DNA of 64,000 bases from Bacillus sp. ZZV12-4809 (GTDB lineage: Bacteria > Bacillota > Bacilli > Bacillales > Cytobacillaceae), in the NCBI RefSeq assembly GCF_009849585.1, contig NZ_VCRN01000003.1, positions 124,001-188,000 on the forward strand, in the 5' to 3' direction. How positions within the stretch are numbered: the first letter of the stretch is position 1; each line of letters begins with the position of its first letter. The position numbers and the translations under genes are program-made. Of the stretch, positions 59,149-64,000 are shown piece after piece. Below the pieces are notes generated by a model. The model saw only the letters and a program-made list of their open reading frames with translations. It was not told the DNA's origin and made no database searches.

Positions 59149-60312
59149 ATGCTGAATCGTAAGAGAAAATTTCTGCTGTTATCGCTGATTCTATTTGCTG
59201 CCATTCTGGTTGTAATGGTGCCCATTCAAGGTTCAATCATAAGGGCAGCTGCGGGAGATGGATCCTGGTCATCCCCTTATTCGGTTTCACAGGGAATCAA
59301 TTCACAAAACAACGCTGGCAAAACTGTCCAGGGCTATGTAGTTGGACAGCCAACTGCCACCAATACGGTTATCACCAGCGGGTTTCCTAATGACTATGCT
59401 TTGGCCCTGGCAGATAGTCCATCAGAGACCAACTTGGCTAAGATGCTTTATGTACAAATCCCATCTTCCTTTCGTTCAGCTTTTGGTTTAAAGTCGAATC
59501 CATTGCTGATGGGAAAGAAAATCAAGGTAACGGGAACGCTGACTGCCTATTTTTCTCATCCGGGGTTAAAGGACGGTACTGCTTTTGAACTGGATGGAGG
59601 CGGAGCGTCTGATCCTGATCCTGAACCTGGCGGGTATTATGATGCAGCATTTGGAAAAACAGGTGAGTCTTTAAAATCAGCACTTCATAACATCATTGAT
59701 GATCATACTGAAATATCCTATTCCAATGTGTGGGAAGCTCTTCGTGAAACAGACGAAGACCCGGCTAATCCGAATAACGTCATTCTCTTATATACGGGCC
59801 GTTCTCAGGACAAATTCGCCAATGGTTCTGGAGTCAATGACTGGAACAGGGAACATGTATGGGCTAAATCGCACGGAGACTTTGGCACAGCGATGGGTCC
59901 GGGAACTGACCTCCACCATTTGCGGGCAACAGATGTTTCTGTCAATAGCTCGAGAGGGAATCTCGATTTTGATAATGGCGGATCCCAGCATTCAGAAGCA
60001 ATTGGAAATTACTATGACTCAGATTCATGGGAACCAAGGGATGCTGTAAAAGGCGATGTAGCGCGTATGCTTTTTTATATGGCTGTCCGTTATGAAGGAG
60101 ACAGCGGGGAGGTAGATCTGGAGCTAAATAATGCAGTAAACAACGGTTCTGCTCCTTATCATGGCAAAATGTCTGTTCTGCTCCAGTGGCACAAGGAAGA
60201 TCCGGTTGATGAAATTGAACGGAGAAGAAATGTAATTATCTACTCTGATTATCAGCATAACCGAAATCCATTTATAGATCATCCGGAGTGGGCATCAGCG
60301 ATTTGGGAATAA
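59149..60312 (+). CDS. Secreted endonuclease I family nuclease with DUF6359 domain
   Basis: 387 residues. A signal peptide (KRKFLLLSLILFAAILVVMV, cleavage near AAAG at about 36) precedes a DUF6359 OB-like domain (about 40-150: WSSPYSVSQGIN, VQGYVVG, KIKVTGTLTAYF). A DPDPEPGG linker leads into the Endonuclease_1 domain. That domain has the His-Me finger motif WNREHVWAKSHG, then GTDLHHLRATD and NSSRGNLDFDNGG. It resembles the B. subtilis extracellular nuclease YurI/Bsn in the catalytic part. It should degrade RNA or DNA outside the cell. ATGGAGGCGA lies ahead of the ATG. It is monocistronic, with a strong terminator. Confidence 0.88.
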   Translation: MLNRKRKFLLLSLILFAAILVVMVPIQGSIIRAAAGDGSWSSPYSVSQGINSQNNAGKTVQGYVVGQPTATNTVITSGFPNDYALALADSPSETNLAKMLYVQIPSSFRSAFGLKSNPLLMGKKIKVTGTLTAYFSHPGLKDGTAFELDGGGASDPDPEPGGYYDAAFGKTGESLKSALHNIIDDHTEISYSNVWEALRETDEDPANPNNVILLYTGRSQDKFANGSGVNDWNREHVWAKSHGDFGTAMGPGTDLHHLRATDVSVNSSRGNLDFDNGGSQHSEAIGNYYDSDSWEPRDAVKGDVARMLFYMAVRYEGDSGEVDLELNNAVNNGSAPYHGKMSVLLQWHKEDPVDEIERRRNVIIYSDYQHNRNPFIDHPEWASAIWE

Positions 60313-60320
60313 TCATGAGG

Positions 60321-60352
60321 AAAGCACTTTCTTTGTTGAAAGTGCTTTTTAT
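60321..60352 (+). terminator. Terminator after the nuclease gene
   Basis: AAAGCACTTTC-TTTGTT-GAAAGTGCTTTTT. Confidence 0.85.
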
Positions 60353-60981
60353 GTTTCGTGAATTACCTATATATCTTGAAATGATTAAGGGCAATAACTG
60401 GCTATAATTAAATTAAGGAGAAAGCGTTTTTGTTCCTCCTTTCTGAAAATAAACGACTATCTACTAAAACTTTAAAGCAGATGGAGACAGCTCGCTGATT
60501 GCGAGTTAAAGGAACAAAAAAATATTTTAGATTTAATAAAAATGTAAAACCTTAAATGTGCAACCTCAAATCAATTGAACTGGAAACTAAGTACCTCTGC
60601 TGAATGGTGTTTATGATGGCAGTTTAGGATATTTACAGAATCACTATCTATGATTTCATCATAACTGGATTAATGGGGGTTTTGCAGGCAGTCTAACATT
60701 AGATAAAACTAAACTATAGGGTGCTTGAATATGCTGAGGCACCTCTTTTTCATATTCCAAAGTCAGTTTGTGAAGGATGGTACTTATACAAACTGGTGCA
60801 TTAATTGGGTTACGGCTGTCAAAATGGCTGCCTTTTCTGGGCTCCTACATCTAAAGTTGTAGGGGATTTCAAACTATACCTGGAGGCAATCATTTCGTAC
60901 TAATGTAAAAATAAATTATGAGGATTTTATATTTGTTTAAAGGGATTTATTTTCGAAAGAAATTAATAGGATGAAATAAGA
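60353..60981. other. Gene-free stretch with remnants of lost genes
   Basis: No intact ORF with a ribosome binding site. At 60605-60719 (+) a frame reads NGVYDGSLGYLQNHYL, stop, FHHNWINGGFAGSLTLDKTKL, stop, and is followed at once by a terminator hairpin, as if a small gene ended here. Between 60760 and 60890 another stretch (QFVKDGTYTNWCINWVTAVK) is open in short pieces. I cannot name either. Confidence 0.4.
60719..60751 (+). terminator. Terminator behind the gene remnant
   Basis: GGTGC and GCACC pair around a 14-base loop, then TCTTTTT. Confidence 0.5.
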
Positions 60982-60999
60982 ATGGGAGGATGGAAAAGA

Positions 61000-61845
61000 A
61001 TGACCATTTTAGTGGCAGGAGCAACGGGAACCGTAGGGCGGCATGTCGTAGATCAGCTTATTCGTAAGGGGGAAAAAGTGAGGGCATTGACACGTAATCC
61101 GCAAATGGCCAATCTGCCTGCAGGTGTTGAGGTTGTTGCGGGGGACTTAAGTGAACCAAGTACGCTAAGGGCTGCTTTGGCTGGCATTAGCGGTATGCAT
61201 TTGATTACTACCGGCGCCGAATATACTCCGTTACAAACGGGACCAGAAATCGTTCGTCTTGCTGAGAAAGCTGGAGTAAGCAGGATTACCGTTTTATGGA
61301 ATGGAGAGAAGGGCCCTTTTGAGAGTGCTGTTGAAGCAAGTGCCCTGAAGTGGACTCAGCTTCAAGCTTTTGAATTTATGGCAAATGCACGAAAATGGGC
61401 ACATTCCATACGCTCAGAGGGGCTGGTTCGTGATCTTTTCGGGGGTTCTCCAATTGCTCCTGTTCATGAAGCTGATATTGGAAGGGTTGCAGCAGCTGCA
61501 CTGACTGAGGACGGTCATGCAGGTAAAATATATACCTTAACAGGGCCTGAGAGTTTGTCAGTTAAAGATAAAGTAGGGATTATTAGCAAAGTAATCGGAA
61601 GGGATATCCGTTTTGTTGAGAGTTCCGAAGAAGAGGAACGTGAGCAGATGAGGAAGATGGGGGTTGAGGAAGATGCCATTGACTATGTGATAAACTGGCA
61701 TCTTAATCCGCCTCCATCCGCTCATAAGGTATTATCGACCGTAGAGCATGTTACAGGAGATAAGCCGTATACTTTTGAAGAGTGGGTTAAGGCGAATACA
61801 GGATATTTTATTAATTCCAGCAGGCAGTCATTCTGGAGCTTCTGA
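61000..61845 (+). CDS. NmrA-like NAD(P)-binding protein
   Basis: 281 residues. The Rossmann motif ILVAGATGTVGRHVVDQL is at the very N-terminus, and VRALTRNPQ follows the second strand, typical of the NmrA/YtfG atypical SDR group that prefers NADP(H). The tyrosine-lysine catalytic pair of classical SDRs is not evident. Members act as redox sensors or quinone oxidoreductases. ATG 61000 has GGGAGG about 10 bases upstream; an in-frame ATG at 60982 is less likely. Confidence 0.82.
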   Translation: MTILVAGATGTVGRHVVDQLIRKGEKVRALTRNPQMANLPAGVEVVAGDLSEPSTLRAALAGISGMHLITTGAEYTPLQTGPEIVRLAEKAGVSRITVLWNGEKGPFESAVEASALKWTQLQAFEFMANARKWAHSIRSEGLVRDLFGGSPIAPVHEADIGRVAAAALTEDGHAGKIYTLTGPESLSVKDKVGIISKVIGRDIRFVESSEEEEREQMRKMGVEEDAIDYVINWHLNPPPSAHKVLSTVEHVTGDKPYTFEEWVKANTGYFINSSRQSFWSF

Positions 61846-61959
61846 ACAATTTAAATTAACATTAAGGGTAGATCATAATTAACCCTATTAACAGATTGCC
61901 TTTTTTAGTAAGAAGGCTAGTATGATCCTGGGGTAATATAGAAATTCAATAAATGACTT

Positions 61960-61984
61960 AGGACCTGATGAGGAGGTCCTTTTC
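61960..61984 (+). terminator. Terminator downstream of the NmrA-like gene
   Basis: AGGACCT-GATGAGG-AGGTCCT followed by TTTC. Confidence 0.7.
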
Positions 61985-62082
61985 ATTTGTTTAAAAAGAC
62001 ATCTTGAACAGCTTATGCCAAAAAGTTTGACAAGAGATTACCATGGGAGTAATTTAGATTTATTCATTTTTTTGTAATCCTA

Positions 62083-62210
62083 ATTGCTGAACCATTTGTA
62101 CGGGTAGGTCAAATAATGATATATGTTGTTTAACTTGGGGGGATTCTTAGCATATTAAGGCTAAGAAGGGATTATTCATAATCCCCAATCTGAAAGCTGA
62201 CTCCGTATAC
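62083..62210 (+). promoter_or_regulatory. Diverged ydaO-like (c-di-AMP riboswitch-like) leader of ktrC
   Basis: Blocks of the ydaO class appear in the right order but altered: TTGCTGAACC (consensus GCCGAAUCC), ACGGGTAGGTCA (CGGGGGAACCA), CTTGGGGGGATTC (UGGGGUGAAUC), a hairpin CTTAGC/GCTAAG, AAGGGATTATTCATAATCCC, then AATCTGAAAGCTGACTCCGTA (AAUCCGUCAGCUAACCUCGUA). P1 is not clear. Either a variant or a decaying riboswitch. Confidence 0.5.
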
Positions 62211-62235
62211 CAAAATCGAGAGAAGGGTTATAGGG

Positions 62236-62272
62236 AACCATTGGCTATTCTTTAATAAGAGTGGTTTTTTTG
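62236..62272 (+). terminator. Attenuator-like terminator in the ktrC leader
   Basis: AACCA and TGGTT enclose an imperfect inner stem, followed by a run of T residues (62264-62271), just before the coding region. It would act as the expression platform of the leader above. Confidence 0.5.
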
Positions 62273-62304
62273 TGTTACTTTTCAAAAAGAAGGGAATTTC
62301 TTCA

Positions 62305-62961
62305 ATGAAAAAACAGTATGCAGTATTTGGTTTAGGCCGCTTTGGCGGCAGTCTTGTAAAGGAATTCCATGAATTAGGTGTGCAAGTGCTGGCGATTGAT
62401 GTCGATCAGGAGAAAGTGGATCAATACGCACAGTTTGTAACATATGCCGTCCAAATTAATGGTATTGATGAAGCTGCTATTAAACAGACGGGAATCAAAA
62501 ATATTGATCATGCATTTGTTTCATTTGGTGAAAACATTGAGTCCAGCATTTTAACATCTTTGCTGTTAAAAGAAATGGGAATTCCAAAGGTGTGGGCGAA
62601 GGCGCATAATGAGTATCATGCCAGAGTGCTCGAAAAAATTGGCGTTGATCGTGTAATTCATCCTGAGCGGGATATGGCAAAGCGGATCGCCCATCATATT
62701 GTTTCCGAAAAAATGGTTGATTTTATAGAGCTGTCTGAAGATTATAGTATGGTGGAGATCGTGGCAACAGATAAAATCGCCAACAAATCTCTTGCGGATT
62801 TAAATATACGGGCTGAGTATGGCTGTAATATTGTGGGTATTCAGCGCGGGAAAGAAGTAATGGTTACTCCTCCAGCGGAAGAGGTTATATTAAAGGGCGA
62901 CGTCCTTCTTGTAATGGGGCACAATAAAGGGATTGGCAGATTTGAAAGGCATGGGGTTTAA
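62305..62961 (+). CDS. ktrC: Potassium uptake regulatory subunit KtrC (RCK protein)
   Basis: 218 residues. RCK_N Rossmann motif VFGLGRFGGSLVKEF at the N-terminus, then VLAIDVDQEKVD; RCK_C from about residue 135 (DYSMVEIVATDKIANKSL, ending GDVLLVMGHNKGI). Ktr gating subunits form octameric rings that bind ATP/ADP, and through RCK_C c-di-AMP, to control a KtrB/KtrD channel in the membrane. No ktrB follows within 1 kb, so the solitary KtrC type is favoured over KtrA. ATG 62305 has AGAAGGG about 10 bases upstream; GTG 62272 lies in the attenuator. Confidence 0.85.
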   Translation: MKKQYAVFGLGRFGGSLVKEFHELGVQVLAIDVDQEKVDQYAQFVTYAVQINGIDEAAIKQTGIKNIDHAFVSFGENIESSILTSLLLKEMGIPKVWAKAHNEYHARVLEKIGVDRVIHPERDMAKRIAHHIVSEKMVDFIELSEDYSMVEIVATDKIANKSLADLNIRAEYGCNIVGIQRGKEVMVTPPAEEVILKGDVLLVMGHNKGIGRFERHGV

Positions 62962-62988
62962 GGATAAAACTTCGGATTGCCGTTTGTG

Positions 62989-63022
62989 CAGGGTAGAGTG
63001 GAGTGCTCTACCCTGGTTTTTA
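62989..63022 (+). terminator. Terminator of ktrC
   Basis: CAGGGTAGAG-TGGAGTG-CTCTACCCTG followed by GTTTTT. Confidence 0.85.
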
Positions 63023-63023
63023 T

Positions 63024-63850
63024 GAATCCGAAAATGAGAACAGCGTGAAGAAAAAGGTCGTCATAGAGCAGTCATGGAGCCGAAAATGAGAACAGCGTGA
63101 AGAAAAAGGTCGTCATAGAGCAGTCATGGAGCCGAAAATAAGTGCAGCAGCAAGAGAAAGGTCGCCATGAGTAAGTCATGAATCCGAAAATGAGAGCAGT
63201 GGGAAGAAAAAGGACGCCATAGAGCAGTTATGGAGCCGAAAATAAGTGCAGCAGCAAGAGAAAGGTCGCCATGAGTAAGTCATGAATCCGAAAATGAGAA
63301 CAACGTGAAGAAAAAGGTCGCCATGAGTAAGTCATGAATCCGAAAATGAGAGCAGTGGGAAGAAAAAGGTCGCCATGAGTAAGTCATGAATCCGAAAATG
63401 AGAACAGCGTGAAGAAAAAGGTCGTCATAGAGCAGTTATGGAGCCGAAAATAAGAGCAGCAGCAAGAGAAAGGTCGCCATGAGTAAGTCATGAATCCGAA
63501 AATGAGAACAGCGTAAGAAAAAGGTCGTCATAGAACAGTTATGGAGCCGAAAATAAGTGCAGCAGCAAGAGAAAGGTCGCCATGAGTAAGTCATGAATCC
63601 GAAAATGAGAACAGCGTGAAGAAAAAGGTCGCCATAGAGCAGTCATGGAGCCGAAAATAAGTGCAGCAGCAAGAGAAAGGTCGCCATGAGTAAGTCATGA
63701 ATCCGAAAATGAGAACAGCATGAAGAAAAAGGTCATCATAGAGCAGTCATGGAGCCGAAAATAAGTGCAGCAGCAAGAGAAAGGTCGCCATTAGTAAGTC
63801 TTGAAGCCGAAAATGAGAGCAGCGTGAAAAAGTTGCTGGAATGAAGATGA
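63024..63850 (+). repeat. Array D: sixteen 52-bp tandem units
   Basis: CCGAAAAT starts at 63028, 63080, 63132, 63184, 63236, 63288, 63340, 63392, 63444, 63496, 63547, 63599 and on to about 63807. All measured steps are 52 except one of 51, where a single G is missing. Two unit versions occur and often alternate: GAGAACAGCGTGAAGAAAAAGG and AAGTGCAGCAGCAAGAGAAAGG (both with the CCGAAAAT start). It begins two bases behind the ktrC terminator. After it, 63850-64000 holds nothing recognisable. Confidence 0.93.
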
Positions 63851-64000
63851 AACAGAGAGCAGCATCAAAATATATCAACATATCTTGCAGACTAAAATTC
63901 CAATCTTCTAAATTGCCAGGTAAATGTATTCAGTTCCTTCTATATTAATAGTATAATAATATACATATATTTCTATTTTCGGACGGCAGTATTTCAGTGA

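Noticed and set aside
62205-62245. GGGAACCATTGG near 62231 as the core of a second complete ydaO riboswitch
   Set aside because: The later conserved blocks do not follow it; it is part of the attenuator stem. The better ydaO-like match lies upstream at 62083-62210.
63024-63850. Array D as a CRISPR array
   Set aside because: Whole 52-bp units are repeated with scattered changes; there is no alternation of identical repeats with unique spacers, and no cas genes are present.

Overview
The window looks like chromosomal DNA of a low-to-moderate G+C endospore-forming Bacillaceae bacterium of the Bacillus/Cytobacillus type. The evidence is GGAGG-type ribosome binding sites with frequent TTG and GTG starts, many hairpin-plus-T-run terminators, and Bacillus-typical families (CysL/CysJI, Amj, YitT, KtrC, DUF3231, DUF2332, CBO0543, a DegU-like regulator, an AtxA/Mga-like regulator, a ydaO c-di-AMP riboswitch). 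I see no rRNA, tRNA, prophage, insertion sequence or CRISPR locus.

Layout. 0-5 kb: pirin (5' end cut by the window), a family 2 glycosyltransferase, a ZIP metal transporter, a YitT membrane protein and a small P-loop kinase. 5-13 kb: a molybdopterin oxidoreductase, an orphan DegU-like response regulator, an AtxA/Mga-like regulator, a Fur-boxed Fe-S PD-(D/E)XK-like protein, an SDR protein and an ArAE/FUSC membrane protein. 13-20 kb: YbaK-type deacylase, M20 amidohydrolase, a small zinc-finger protein, and the sulfite reductase locus cysL<>cysJ-cysI. 20-21.9 kb: a tandem array leading into a NERD-domain gene. 22-30 kb: small-molecule enzymes (class V aminotransferase, NUDIX, GNAT, phosphatase, TrhO) interrupted by three consecutive decayed genes. 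30-40 kb: LysE exporter, uracil-DNA-glycosylase-like protein, SWIM/SNF2 helicase, GyrI-like protein, YdjM-like and TraB-like membrane proteins, DUF3231. 39.6-45.3 kb: an ABC-2 exporter, then a probable operon of a Cys-cluster/pentapeptide-repeat protein, a NUDIX hydrolase and a second DnaN sliding clamp. 45.5-49 kb: a response regulator-histidine kinase-ECF sigma operon. 49-55 kb: envelope genes (CBO0543, DUF3231, Amj lipid II flippase, DedA, CNNM/CorC transporter) and a MerR regulator. 55-64 kb: a glutamate-type symporter behind a c-di-AMP riboswitch, GNATs, DinB, a secreted EndoI nuclease, an NmrA-like protein and KtrC behind a diverged riboswitch-like leader.

How it works together. CysL is placed to activate cysJI for assimilatory sulfite reduction. 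Two transport genes tied to turgor (the dicarboxylate/amino-acid symporter and KtrC) lie within 7 kb of each other, each behind a canonical or ydaO-like c-di-AMP leader. A MerR gene and a CNNM metal exporter look co-transcribed.

The most unusual feature is a set of four non-coding tandem arrays in the 3' flanks of genes (about 20.0, 35.4, 51.3 and 63.0 kb). Three have different sequences yet all keep a 52-bp period, which is five helical turns. The fourth has GCACA boxes every 20-21 bp, about two turns. This common helical phasing is the best candidate here for an undescribed system. All family assignments were made by eye from sequence motifs, and no database search was run.
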